This document shows, piece after piece, positions 12,483-24,994 of a DNA stretch of 64,000 nt. Both the position numbers and the translations under genes were made by a program. The notes beneath the pieces were generated by a model. The model did no database searches, was not told the DNA's origin, and saw only the letters and a list, made by a program, of their open reading frames with translations. Within the stretch, counting starts at the first letter, position 1; the number at the start of each line of letters is the position of its first letter. The DNA is from Prochilodus magdalenae (lineage: Eukaryota > Chordata > Actinopteri > Characiformes > Prochilodontidae): the NCBI GenBank assembly GCA_024036415.1, contig JAMWET010000513.1, positions 132,501 to 196,500 on the forward strand, read 5' to 3'.

Positions 12483-13518
12483 AGTGTTATTGATGGTGAA
12501 CTGATCGCGCTCATACAGGTACGCTGCCTCCTCGCGCTCTCGGAAGCCCAGCGTGCTGCAGTGGAGGCTGCGGAGCTGCCAGGAGTGGGGGAGTAATTAG
12601 AGTTACCGTGCAGGAGTCGGAGGAGAAACAGAAATGAAGATCGGATCAGTTTCAAGGTAGCGTTTCCAGCAGGGCTGGAGAGAGGCCCGCTAAACGCTGA
12701 CAGATGTAAAGTTACTGAACATTAGTAAAGAAAATCATTGCAGGTTCAGGAATTCCGTCCAATCAGCATGCACTCGCTGCCCTCCGCATCCTGCATGGAG
12801 CGGACCGGTTTAGAGGGCCTTTACAGGACTCGGCTGAGTACCAACACACTTCACCCACCTTTCAGTGTTCCTGCTCACTGCCCAGGAAGCGCAGGACATG
12901 CAGGACATGCAGGACATACAGGAAGCGCAGGACATGCAGGACACAGTATGCGGAATCTAAAACTGTGAAATGAACCATTTGATAATGTTACCAGTTCAGC
13001 CAGGAGCTCCTTAGCCCCGCCCATTCAGCCTACATGAGTTTAGTCCCACCCACCAGTATGTAATTTTTAGCTGCTGGCTAACAGGGGGTCTGTTGGGATT
13101 TGATCTGACTGTAGTGATGCTGAAGGCTGAGTACAGGACCTAGCGGGACTGAAGGTCAGTAGGTCATGTTACCATGAATGTCCAGCGGTCATCCGAATGT
13201 CCCTACGGTGAAGGAGCGGCGTCGCCGGCCTGTCCCCTCGCCTTGTTGTTGTCCTCGCTGTTCGCTGGAAGTAAGCTGACCGAGTGTGGGTCCAGTGTAG
13301 TGACTGTGTTGGACACACTTCTGCAAACTGAAAACACCACATGGCAGCCGAGCAGCGAGATAGCGATCAGAGCAACAGAACCCAGCATTCCAGCTCTGTT
13401 TGCCGGCTGGCACCGGTCAGCTCTCTGAAGTGCCGGCCAGTGCTAATGTGTTAAAGCCACGCTTTGAGGAACCGGCGCTCTGTTTATCTGTTCTAAGTGT
13501 TCTCAGCTGGAACGTGTG
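12483..13518. other. Unannotated stretch
   Basis: It holds a short CAGGACATG tandem block (12893-12942); otherwise nothing was recognised. Confidence 0.5.
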
Positions 13519-13589
13519 ATCTCTCTCTCTCTCTCGCGCTCTCTCTCTCACTCTCTACCTCTCTCTCTCGCGCTCTCTCTCTCACTCTC

Positions 13590-13628
<39 letters not shown>

Positions 13629-13630
13629 AC

Positions 13631-13666
<36 letters not shown>

Positions 13667-13668
13667 TT

Positions 13669-13738
<70 letters not shown>

Positions 13739-13763
13739 CTCCCTCTCTCTCTCTCTCTCTACC
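13519..13763. repeat. CT microsatellite, block 1
   Basis: About 245 bases of CT dinucleotides with CTACCT, CGCG and TTTC interruptions. Confidence 0.95.
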
Positions 13764-13765
13764 TA

Positions 13766-13830
13766 AGTGAGAATGAAAGTCAGACAGCTCGTGCATGATG
13801 AGCAGAGTGATCCCTTTATGAGCTCTGGCA

Positions 13831-13832
<2 letters not shown>
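13766..13832 (+). repeat. 67-bp direct repeat, left copy
   Basis: GTGAGAATGAAAGTCAGACA through CTTTATGAGCTCTGGCAT is repeated with one visible mismatch at about 14062-14128, each copy lying just right of a CT block. Confidence 0.9.
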
Positions 13833-13834
<2 letters not shown>

Positions 13835-13877
<43 letters not shown>

Positions 13878-13896
13878 ATCTCTCTCTCTCTTTCTC

Positions 13897-13941
<45 letters not shown>

Positions 13942-14053
13942 ATCTCTCTTTCCCCTCTCTCTCTCCCCCCCCCCCCTCTCTCTCTCTTTCTCTCTCTCTC
14001 TCTACATCTCTCTCTCTCTCTACCTCTCTACATCTCTCTCTCTCTCTCTCTCA
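13835..14053. repeat. CT microsatellite, block 2
   Basis: About 220 bases of CT with CTACAT and poly-C interruptions. Confidence 0.95.
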
Positions 14054-14061
14054 TGGTTCTG

Positions 14062-14128
14062 AGTGAGAATGAAAGTCAGACAGCTCGTGGATGATGAGCA
14101 GAGTGATCCCTTTATGAGCTCTGGCATG
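14062..14128 (+). repeat. 67-bp direct repeat, right copy
   Basis: Same sequence as 13766-13832 except GTGGATG for GTGCATG. Confidence 0.9.
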
Positions 14129-14719
14129 TGGGAGCATCTGTCCAGCGTGTGGAGCATCGCGGCCTCCTCTCACTCTCACATGACCGCAGCTCCGTCCATC
14201 CAGGAGCACGTGTTCACTGTTATGGACAATTCTCCAAACCAGGTTCCTCTGATTTATGTTTGAAGGAGAAAGGTCAGCACTTCTTCTGCGGCTTCCTGAC
14301 CGCTCACCCATCTGGCCCTAGTGACCAGGCTCAGTTTCAAAGAGCAGCTGATGGATGGTGGAATGCGGCGTGCTGAGATACAGATGGGTGTCAGTGTGGT
14401 CTTGGCCTGAGGATGAACCTGCGGGCTCCTCTACCTGCTCAGGAGCTCCGGTCCAGTGGAGAGGTCAGACAGATCCAACAGCGCCATTACTCTTCAGGCC
14501 AGTCCCTCGGGCTCGTCCTTCAGGACTTTATCGTTAGTGGGATTTGATGTGGACAGCGGTTACCAGGCTAGGCCGTTAGCATTCGCGGCGCTCTCGCCTC
14601 TCTCACGCTTTCACCTGGACCGCATGTATGTATATGTGTGTCTGAATGATCAGCTGACCCCCTCACAGCCTCTATCTTCTGTTACCATGAGCACAGGTTT
14701 ACCGCATAACCAGACTCAC
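14129..14719. other. Unannotated stretch
   Basis: A 66-codon frame ends at 14263, but it starts inside the 67-bp duplicated block and has no recognised similarity. Confidence 0.45.
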
Positions 14720-15065
14720 CCACTCGTTTACCCTTCATCCCTCTGGGTCCCGCTAGGGCCAGTCCCAGCGCTCACAGGCCAGAAGCCCCCCAGCGGTACC
14801 CTGGACAGGCCACCAGACCATCACAGGGCAGACACACACCTGCACACGCTCACAGCCAGGGGGCAATTCCGCATCCCCCATTCACCTGTCTGCATGTGTT
14901 TGGACTCTGGGAGGAAACCGGAGGACCCACCCGGAGGTGGAACCCACACAGACACGGGGAGAACATGCAACCTCCACACAGACAGGACCCGCACACCTCA
15001 GCCGGGAATCCAACCCAGACCCCTCTTACTGTGAGGGGGCAGTACTGACCACCCCACCGCCACTA
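14720..15065. repeat. Retroposon-like dispersed repeat tail
   Basis: CCACCAGACCATCACAGGGC, GACTCTGGGAGGAAACCGGA, ACACGGGGAGAACATGCAAC and TCCACACAGACAGGACC form a block I recognise as a very common fish dispersed repeat, probably the 3' region of a non-LTR retrotransposon or a SINE carrying it. Exact family not determined. Confidence 0.6.
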
Positions 15066-15639
15066 CTCCACACAGAGAATGACAGAGCATAAGGGGAGGA
15101 GAAGAAAGGAGGTCGACTGCACACGTGCGTGTTCCTGCAGCCATGAGCGAAGCTGGTGACGGAGGTTCTCTCTGATGACTGGCCGGGTTGCTGAGGCGAG
15201 CGAGAACATGCTGGGGTATTATTGGTTGTGCTGTGATGAAGCTCTGGATTTAATTATACTGTATATGAATGTAGGTCAGACCGCACACTGCTAGCTCTCA
15301 GGTGCTCGGGCCAGTCCTGAAGAGAACCGAGTACGTTGAGGTTTGCTCCGTTTGTTGAGGAGCTCCGTACGATAAGAAAATGATGGGTCTGAGGGAACAC
15401 GCTTGATTACGGACTGCACTACTCACTCTGCCCACCCCCTCATTTGCGATGACATTATTATCAAAGCTGGTGGTTTATGGTCGTGTGCTGAACCTCAGAT
15501 GGAGCCACAAACATCTCAGTGACTCCAATCTGCATGGCTCTGTGGGGGTGTGTCCTCAGCTCAACATCTGGATCCAGAAAAGTTCCACTGGGGAGCTGAG
15601 CTGGGCTAGGAGGAGTGATGTTTGATGATGGAGAACAGC

Positions 15640-16018
15640 ACCATGATGGAGTGAGGCACGATGATGGAGTGAGGCATGAAGGAAGAGTGATGCACGATGA
15701 TGGAGTGATGCACGATGATGGAGTGATGCATGATGATGGAGTGATGCACGATGATGGAGTGATGCACGATGATGGAGTGATGCACGATGATGGAGTGATG
15801 CACGATGATGGAGTGATGCACGATGATGGAGTGATGCACGATGATGGAGTGATGCACGATGATGGAGTGATGCACGATGATGGAGTGATGCACGATGATG
15901 GAGTGATGCATGATGATGGAGTGATGCACGATGATGGAGTGATGCACGATGATGGAGTGATGCATTATGATGGAGTGATGCATTATGATGGAGTGATGCA
16001 TTATGGTGGAGTGATGCA
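15640..16018. repeat. 18-bp minisatellite, about 21 units
   Basis: Unit GATGATGGAGTGATGCAC. It is open in most frames on both strands because the length is a multiple of 3 (a repeated MHDDGV peptide on + and HHSI-like on -), which is an artefact of the repeat. Confidence 0.95.
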
Positions 16019-16024
16019 TCACTT

Positions 16025-16180
16025 TCAGTTACCACAGAACCACCTCCACAGTTCAGTCTTAGTCGCTGGTTCAGCATCTTCTGCTTCGCCTCACCGTCCA
16101 GATTACCCCAAACAGACTCAGTGGTGTTAGGGTTCTGGGCTCTGGGGTGGTCAGTCCATTGTTCTGAGAGCACCACCAGC
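16025..16180 (-). mobile_element. Possible transposase C-terminal relic
   Basis: The minus strand reads TTESVWGNLDGEAKQKM, which resembles the acidic-residue region (PDLNPIESVWG) of Tc1-like transposases, with a frame break just before it. Only this motif supports the call. Confidence 0.3.
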
Positions 16181-18353
16181 TTCTTAGTTGGATGTGTGGG
16201 TCTCCTTTTCTCAGTGAGGGGCTTCTGGAACAGCTACACCTCCTTTCAGACCTCCATAGTGCTGAGGTGTCTTCTCACAGCGGAGGGATGGACAGGAGCA
16301 CCTGTGGAGGTTCTCAGACCTGAAGCAGGAGTGGAGCTGGAGGTTCTCCTCTCTCTCCTTCATCCTCTTCACACACTGTTCATCTCTGTTCACTGTTCAG
16401 TGGCGTCCAACAAACAAGGCAGAAGCACCTTCAGTGACTGCACACCTAACCCACTGTCAATCACTGTGTCTCCCCCTTTAGCTTTAGCACTGGAGCTACG
16501 AGGCTAATGTAGCTAACAAGTGATACTAGCCAAACAGTTAGCATGGTGTAGGAAGCAGATGCAGCTTTTGAGATCTATAAAAATGTATTTAGGCACAATG
16601 CTAATCAGTGGGGTGAAAGCTCCATTACTTGTTAGCTATGCTAAACTAATTAATCAATTAATTAATTAATGATTTGCAGTGAGATGTAGTATTATTAATG
16701 CTGCATTATTGCTAACAAGGCAGAGGCACCCTCGATGACTGCACACCTCACCAGTCAACTCATAAAGAATTAGCTCAGTGCTGAATGATGGGTTGGTTTA
16801 GAAGTATCTGGAACCGGTTTAATTAATCCGTTTGGATGTAGAACCTCACCGCAGCGCTCGTGGCATGCCCGAGGCTCATGCTTGCTGATTGCTGTGGTGT
16901 CCGTCTGTATGAGCTGAAGAATGGAGGTATTGATGTTCCTACAGTGAGGATGTAATATCGTCTCCATAAATATTACCATGTGGTTTGACCCTGCGACCCA
17001 CCTGGGGGTCATCCACATAAGGCCTAAGCGGGCGGACTACGCTGGCATATGGGCAGACTAAGGAAGTGGCCGCCCGGCCTCCAGCCAGTCACATGACATT
17101 TTTTGTCGCCTCAAATCATTCCAGGGAGTTTTCATCGCTGGGGTGAGCGAGGACAGCGGGATACGGCCGTCTCTGTGTGGTTCACTGCGGTCTGCTGTGG
17201 TTTACTGAGCCTTTCCGAGCTCAGTGGAGCGCTCCTCGTTACGACCCTGCCTCGGGTCACCCCTCCCTGAGTATTTGTCCTTTTCGCATTTTTCCTTCCC
17301 CACAACATGTTTGGCTCGGGCGGCGCGGCGGTTCACATCATGACACTGACGCAAAAACACCATTGGAGTAAGTGTGGAAATATGCAGCAGCACACATGCG
17401 CTCCAGGAGCCGCAGGGAAAGCCCCACTGCTGTCTTTAAAAGGCAGGACGGGATTCGCTCGGAGAATATTCCCATTGTTACACGAATTCTCATCGGCATG
17501 CTTCGGCAGTACAGAGGACCGGACCAGAGGGACGTTTATCTGACGTTAGCCTCACTCTGTCATTTACTGTCTCACTGGCCTCCGTCGTTCTGAGAGGTCC
17601 GTTCAGCCCGGGTCTTTGTTGAACTGGGTTCGAGGCCAGGCTGTAAAACCTCCAAATGTAGTCAATTAGCCAAGACATGCTTGACCTCAGACCGTGCTTC
17701 TTCAGTTTTAGCTCTGGAGCTACGAGGCTAACGTGGCTAGCAAGCAACGGAAGCTAATACCCCACCGATTAGCATTGTGTCTAAATATGCTTTCTACACC
17801 AAGCTAGCATGTTAGCTTTTCTCACTTGTTAGCTACTCATAGCTCCTGCGGGTTTGGAGTGAACAGAGAGAGCGAGAGCGGGTTTGGTGTGCGGAGGTGT
17901 TACACACTCATTCTGTACGGTATGTTCTGTGTACAGGTTGAATAGGTGTGGTGATGTCAGCTGTGTTAATGTTAGCAACAGAGAACCCAAACCTTCTCGC
18001 AGACGGAGAGGTGCAGTTCACTCCACCACCACACACCTGGAGTTACAGTGGGAACGGGACTCCTTCCGACCACCCGGAGACCTGCTAGACCCACCAACAC
18101 TGTCCCCATCAGATAAACAGCACCTCCATCTCTGAGAGAGAGGAGGACATCAAGCTCCACTCCTAGTTTGGTGGCTAAGATGTTGCTCGGCTGTTGCTCT
18201 GTTATAGCAGGTAGCACGTAAGGCGTTGCCAAGCCATTGTTAGTGTATCCCAGGTGGTTGTTAAGGTGCTGCCTGTATGTATTCTTCATATGTAAGTAGC
18301 TTAATGAATTTTCAAGTCTAAAATACTTTAGTGTGTTTATTTCTCAGATTCTG

Positions 18354-18355
<2 letters not shown>
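16181..18355. other. Unannotated stretch
   Basis: It may include more of the transposon relic near 16.1 kb on its left side. No gene, RNA or clear repeat boundary is seen. Confidence 0.45.
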
Positions 18356-18411
<56 letters not shown>

Positions 18412-18566
18412 ACACATACACACAGTCACACACACAGTCATACATACACACACACACACACTCACACACACACACACACATATACACACATACACACAGT
18501 CACACACACAGTCATACACACACACACATATACACACATACCCACACATACACACACACACTGCTG
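18356..18566. repeat. CA microsatellite
   Basis: About 210 bases of CA with ATACACA and CAGTCA interruptions. Confidence 0.95.
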
Positions 18567-18936
18567 TGAGCGGACCCCCGGCTGTGTATAAACATGAAAG
18601 AGGTGTTTTTCCTGGGCAAGTCCCCAACCAGATGTTTTCCGCGCTCCGCTCCGCGTCAAACAGGGAAGAGTTACTCTAATACAGAGCGCTGAGTCGACAC
18701 TTCTCCCATCATCTGCAGCGGGTTCATACAGGAAGACTAAAACAACAAACAGAACCCGCACGCACAGCGCAGACACACACTTACACATACCGCAGAGAAC
18801 CGGCAGAGAGGTAACCCTCCAGTAAACACACCTGAGGGAGATACAGGTGGGTAAACAGCGCGGTCAGCTCATCTGGCCTCTTCTAGTTACCTATATAATC
18901 ACCCTCCCATCAGATACACACTCACCATCAAAACAA

Positions 18937-19530
18937 CAGCTGCACCCGGAGGGAGCCAACCGGCCGGAGCGACACTGGGTGTGTAGGTGTGACATCCTGA
19001 GACACGCTAATGATCCAGGTTTCACTCTCGACTACACACGTGATGTAAGCAAGGACGTCCTCCATCCTGTTAGTGCAGCACCATCGGCAGACGGCTGCAC
19101 CACGCAGGACTACATGCACACAGACTGTTACCACGACTGTCCTTAACACCACGTCACCGTCACCAAAGACTGCAGTGGTGTCGTACCAGACTGTCATGGA
19201 GTGACTCAGAATGGCAGCGGGTCATCTTCAGTAGCGAGTCCCGCTTTAGTCTTGGTGGAGACGCCCAACGAATCCGTGTGTGGAGGCACCGTGTTCAGCA
19301 CCAAGATGAACAGTTTGCCGTCACACGTCCAGAAGACCTGGTGTCCCTCCACCTCCACCCCTACCGCACCATCTGCAGGAACTGTGTGAGGATGTTCAAG
19401 CTGCATGGGATGGATTATCACAGGACTCCATCAGGAACCTCTACAGCTCCATACCGAGACGTCTGGCGTGTTGGGTTAGCGAACACGGCGGCCCGACGCC
19501 ATACTGAGAGACAGACTTCTGTATGTGTAT
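18937..19530 (+). mobile_element. Internally deleted Tc1-like element, copy C (3' truncated)
   Basis: It begins with the terminal repeat CAGCTGCACCCGG and carries the same fused N- and C-terminal transposase pieces as the other copies. The FSDES motif reads FSSES here, so the first catalytic Asp is lost. Similarity stops after TCTGTATGTGTA, so the 3' end is missing. Confidence 0.75.
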
Positions 19531-20479
19531 CTGTCACTCTTTATAGCTTCAGTGTAAATGGGTGAGGCTATGGTGTCCCAGGTGGTTGCTAGGGTGCTGC
19601 TAAGGTGTAACTGCTGTAAATACACTGTTTTAGCCTTTAACTGTTTATTTCTCTCTGTTTTAATTAAAAAACGAATGTAAACATTGAGGCTATGTGAGTG
19701 GGTGGGGCTAAACTTTGAACATATGACATATTTTCAGACCTTATTATAAAAGTGAAGGAACTCCAGTGTTTGATTATGTGGACCCTTTATATATATAATT
19801 AAATGGAGTTATATACAGAGGTCTGTTTCCTTCCCTTCTGTTTCGCTCAGCCAATCGATTACACGCTGTGAGTAAATGAGCACAACAGGAAGTAGATATG
19901 CTCAAATCAAATCGGAGCCACAAATCCTCACATTGTGCTGCCCTTATCCGTGTGGAAATGCATTTTGGGAAAAGTAGAAAAGTGATAGGATCTGCCACAC
20001 AATAGCGCCGGGTTCAGCCAGGAGTGCAGCGCTCTCTCTCCCCCGTCTCTTTCTTTATTGTGCTCCTCCAGCCGTGCTGCCCCGCAGCGGCCCCAACCAG
20101 GGCCACTTTCCTGGGGGATGAAATTTAACCCCCCTACACGCACTCACTCTCCCCCACCTTTTCCATCCAGCACCTCCCACCCCCCGTTCAGGAGTGATCT
20201 CAGCGTTTTGGACAGGAGCTTGTTTTCTCTATATGAACCCCTTTACCCCTCCGTTCACTCCCTCTCTCCTCGTCCATCCAGAAGCTCCCTGGTCCCCTGC
20301 TCAAATAAAGCCCGCTCTCCAGGGCCCCTCACTCCCCCCATCCACACAGCCGAAGGCACAGAAACCGCGTCCCGTTTCTCTCCTGGGTCAATAATCACTG
20401 CACTGACCCCAAATCTACCACAACCAGTTACACGGGGCCCGTCGGCTCACAGGTCTAAACAATACCTCACACTCTATAG
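19531..20479. other. Unannotated stretch before the 52-bp array
   Basis: A 161-codon frame (20058-20543) runs into the array and is Pro/Ser-rich without a recognised domain. Nothing else was found. Confidence 0.45.
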
Positions 20480-23140
20480 GGCCATTAATAGTGCGGTTTA
20501 TGGACTGATATCTCCTGTTCTAGCGTATAGGAGTGTTTATTGAGGGTGTGTATGGACTGATATCTCCTGTTCTAGTGTATAGGAGCGTTTATTGAGGGCG
20601 TTTATGGACTGATATCTCCTGTTCTAGCGTATAGGAGTGTTTATTGAGGGTGTGTATGGACTGATATCTCCTGTTCTAGTGTATAGGAGCGTTTATTGAG
20701 GGCGTTTATGGACTGATATCTCCTGTTCTAGCGTATAGGAGTGTTTATTGAGGGTGTGTATGGACTGATATCTCCTGTTCTAGCGTATAGGAGTGTTTAT
20801 TGAGGGTGTGTATGGACTGATATCTCCTGTTCTAGCGTATAGGAGTGTTTATTGAGGGTGTTTATGGACTGATATCTCCTGTTCTAGCGTATAGGAGCGT
20901 TTATTGAGGGTGTGTATGGACTGATATCTCCTGTTCTAGCGTATAGGAGCGTTTATTGAGGGCGTGTTTATGGACTGATATCTCCTTTTCTAGCGTATAG
21001 TAGCATTTATTGAGGGCGTGTATGGACTGATATCTCCTGTTCTAGTGTATAGGAGTGTTTATTGAGGGTGTGTATGGGCTGATATCTCCTGTTCTAGCGT
21101 ATAGGAGCGTCTCTTGAGGGTGTTTATGGACTGATATCTCCTGTTCTAGCGTATAGGAGCGTTTATTGAGGGTGTTTATGGACTGATATCTCCTGATCTA
21201 GCGTATAGGAGCGTTTATTGAGGGTGTTTATGGACTGATATCTCCTGTTCTAGTGTATAGGAGCGTCTATTGAGTGCGTTTACGGACTGATATCTCCTGT
21301 TCTAGCGTATAGGAGTGTTTATTGAGGGTGTATGGACTGATATCTCCTGTTCTAGCGTATAGGAGCGTTTATTGAGTGCGTTTATGGACTGATATCTCCT
21401 GTTCTAGTATATAGGAGCGTTTATTGAGGGTGTTTATGGACTGATATCTCCTGTTCTAGCGTATAGGAGCTTTTATTGAGGGGGTTTATGGACTGATATC
21501 TCCTGTTCTAGCGTGTAGGAGCGTTTATTGAGGGTGTTTATAGATTGATATCTCCTGTTCTAGCGTATACGAGCGTTTATTGAGGGTGTTTATGGACTGA
21601 AATCTCCTGTTCTAGTGTATAGGAGTGTTTATTGAGGGTGTTTATGGACTGATATCTCCTGTTCTAGTGTATAGGAGTGTTTATTGAGGGTGTTTATGGA
21701 CTGATATCTCCTGGTCTAGCGTATAGGAGCGTTTATTGAGGGCGTTTATGGACTGATATCTCCTTTTCTAGCGTATAGGAGTGTTTATTGAGGGCGTGTA
21801 TGGACTGATATCTCCTGTTCTAGCGTATAGGAGCTTTTATTGAGGGTGTTTATGGACTGATATCTCCTGTTCTAGCGTATAGGAGCGTTTGTTGAGGGCG
21901 TTTATGGACTGATATCTCCTGTTCTAGCATATAGGAGCGTTTATTAAGGGCGTTTATGGACTGATATCTCCTGTTCTAGCGTATAGGAGCGTTTATTGAG
22001 GGTGTTTATGGACTGATATCTCCTGTTCTAGCGTATAGGAGCTTTTATTGAGGGGGTTTATGGACTGATATCTCCTGTTCTAGCGTATAGGAGTGTTTAT
22101 TGAGGGTGTTTATGGACTGATATCTCCTGTTCTAGTGTATAGGAGTGTTTATTGAGGGTGTTTATGGACTGATATCTCCTGTTCTAGTGTATAGGAGTGT
22201 TTATTGAGGGTGTTTATGGACTGATATCTCCTTTTCTAGCGTATAGGAGCATTTATTGAGGGCGTGTATGGACTGATATCTCCTGTTCTAGTGTATAGGA
22301 GTGTTTATTGAGGGTGTGTTTATGGACTGATATCTCCTGTTCTAGCGTATAGGAGTGTTTATTGAGGGCGTGTATGGACTGATATCTCCTGTTCTAGCGT
22401 ATAGGAGAGTTTATTGAGGGCGTGTATGGACTGATATCTCCTGTTCTAGCGTATAGGAGCGTTTATTGAGGGCGTTTATGGACTGATATCTCCTGTTCTA
22501 GTGTATAGGAGCGTTTATTGAGGGTGTTTATGGACCGATATCTCCTGTTCTAGCGTATAGGAGCGTTTATTGAGGGGGTTTATGGACTGATATCTCCTGT
22601 TCTAGTGTATAGGAGTGTTTATTGAGGGTGTATGGACTGATATCTCCTGTTCTAGCGTATAGGAGCGTTTATTGAGTGCGTTTATGGACTGATATCTCCT
22701 GTTCTAGCGTATAGGAGTGTTTATTGAGGGTGTTTATGGACTGATATCTCCTGTTCTGGCGTATAGGAGTGTTTATTGAGGGTGTATGGACTGATATCTC
22801 CTGTTCTAGCGTATAGGAGCGTTTATTGAGTGCGTTTATGGACTGATATCTCCTGTTCTAGCGTATAGGAGTGTTTATTGAGGGTGTTTATGGACTGATA
22901 TCTCCTGTTCTAGCGTATAGGAGCGTTTATTGAGCGCATGTATGGACTGATATCTCCTGTTCTAGCGTATAGGAGCGTTTATTGAGTGCGTTTATGGACT
23001 GATATCTCCTGTTCTAGCGTATAGGAGCGTTTATTGAGCGCATGTATGGACTGATATCTCCTGTTCTAGCGTATAGGAGCGTTTATTGAGGGCGTGTATG
23101 GACTGATATCTCCTGTTCTAGTGTATAGGAGCGTTTATTT
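20480..23140. repeat. 52-bp tandem array, about 51 units
   Basis: The unit carries TATGGACTGATATCTCCTGT then TCTAGCGTATAGGAGCGTTT and ATTGAGGG. Each unit contains the inverted pair CTCCT...AGGAG, so it could form a small hairpin. Variants (GCG/GTG, TTTATGG/TGTATGG) recur in blocks. No coding potential. Confidence 0.95.
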
Positions 23141-24992
23141 GGGATGGTTTATGTACTAATATCCCACACTGTCGTGTATGTGAGTGTATACTGAGGTTGT
23201 GTATAGATTGACTCACAGGTGGTTTATTGCTTTTTCCAGGTGAAACACTTTAAACATGTACTAACCTGTGGAGTTTGTAACCTATAAGCCTCTGTCAGTC
23301 AGATACTGTGGAGTCAAACGCTTTGCTGTGATATTGGCTCTGTGTCTCACAGTGTTGGCTGTCTGCCTTTCTTATCCATGCCAGAGCCTCAGACACACAG
23401 TGAATAGTAGACTCCTAGCAAAGTAGAAATCCAGAAGCAGGATGAGGTGGAGAAAACTCTTCTCCAGATGTTTGTGTGTCTGAGCGCTCTCCTATAAAGG
23501 CCTCTCACCTCCGATTCATCACAGAGCACTGTGTTCGTCCTATCCCGGTGAAAAAGTGAGGAGAGACAGGCGAGACATGAGTGTAGATAAACACAGAAAG
23601 ACTGCTTTGTATCGACTCAACCCTCAAAGGGCCACATCATGGAAAACTGGGAGTCCATACAATAAACATACGGTAACCCAATAATAAACAAAGGCAGGCT
23701 TTAATTAGTGCACTGTATATTTGGCTAGAATTGCCTCAGCATGCTTGGAGGAGAATGCTAATCACTGGCCTTCACCACACAGCCCCCTGAATTATCTGCA
23801 AAGCAGAGTCTTAGCTTTCCACAAAGGTAACTCCATCATACAGCTAACCTCACGTATACTACAGCTAAACACACAAACCGCTCTTTTCTGCGCTGCATGC
23901 TGTATGTACACGCCGCAGGGGAGGAACAGGTAAATAGCATGGCTCTACGATGCTGCTACTTTTGGTGTTAGCCGTGCTAGCCGGTACTTCAGTGCATGTT
24001 TACAGAAGGGCTGAACCCAAGCACTCGGGTATTCAGGTACTCATTCTTGGGATAGCCCTTGTTTTTAATTTCAGGATTAACTTGTGAAGATGTCCAGCTC
24101 CAAACCTCTCCTGACCGTCTGAGGTTGGTCTGTGCACCATGCTGCAGTTCTGAGTTCACTGTAGTTTAAATCCAGTCCAGGAAACTCCTCGGTTATCATT
24201 CTAGATCTTTCTCTGAGCTGAGAAGAGGACCCGGCTGCAGCTGAAAGCTGAGTTACAGTCTCACACCAGTGAAGACACACAGTGTGGTGGCAGTGGGCTC
24301 TTATGTTAGCTAGCTATAGCTAGCACAGCTAGCTAATGTTTGCTCCCACTGGTAAACACCATACTGGCCCTTTGGGGGGACCCTTGACTGGACAGTGGGG
24401 TTTACAGGGTGGTTCTTGCTATGAACCCGTATCCGGTTCATGTTCCGGTTGTTAGCTGTCTCCACAGGTTTATGGCGAGCGTGTGATGATTTAGGCATGC
24501 AGTTAGCACTATGCTAATCGTTAGGCTAATCAGCTTCCATTAGCTAAGTTAGTCTCATACTTCCTCATTCTACAAAAATAAAGAGCCAGCCTTCAAACAT
24601 GTCTCTGAAGTGTGGCTTTAAAGGAAGTGTTGCAGGGGCGGAGACTGAGCAGACTTCAGGGGAACGCCCCTTTTCTGCTCTCTCTGGAATCCGCCTCTGA
24701 TCGGAGGAAGCTGGTTTTGATTAAGGACTCCTGAAGGTGATTTCAAAGTGCTTTAAACTTCCCATTCGTCATCATGCTGACAGCGGCAACGAGCCCGACG
24801 CACTGCACACCCTGGAACGCGCTGCTCACCCGTGCATGCCTGTGCAATTATGAGGGCCGCTGTTTTCCGGGCCTTCATTCCTGTTTTATTTTTTTTTTAG
24901 TTTCAGACTGAAGCGGTGATCGTGGAGCGAGCCTGGTAAAATAAGAGATGAAGAAAAGCCCATCTCAGGACTCAGTCTGACATGCAGCGTTT
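23141..24992. other. Unannotated stretch between the 52-bp array and the Tc1 element
   Basis: Low-repeat DNA; no coding frame of note. The part at about 24700-24890 looks non-repetitive and could be tested for conservation. Confidence 0.4.
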
Positions 24993-24994
24993 TA

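Noticed and set aside
12411..12596. Short frame with a CAG|GTACGC donor-like site as an exon
   Set aside because: It begins inside the CTGT array and shows no similarity to any protein I know; a single donor-like word is too weak.
20480..23140. CRISPR-like array
   Set aside because: The units are contiguous head-to-tail copies with no unique spacers, and the sequence is eukaryotic.
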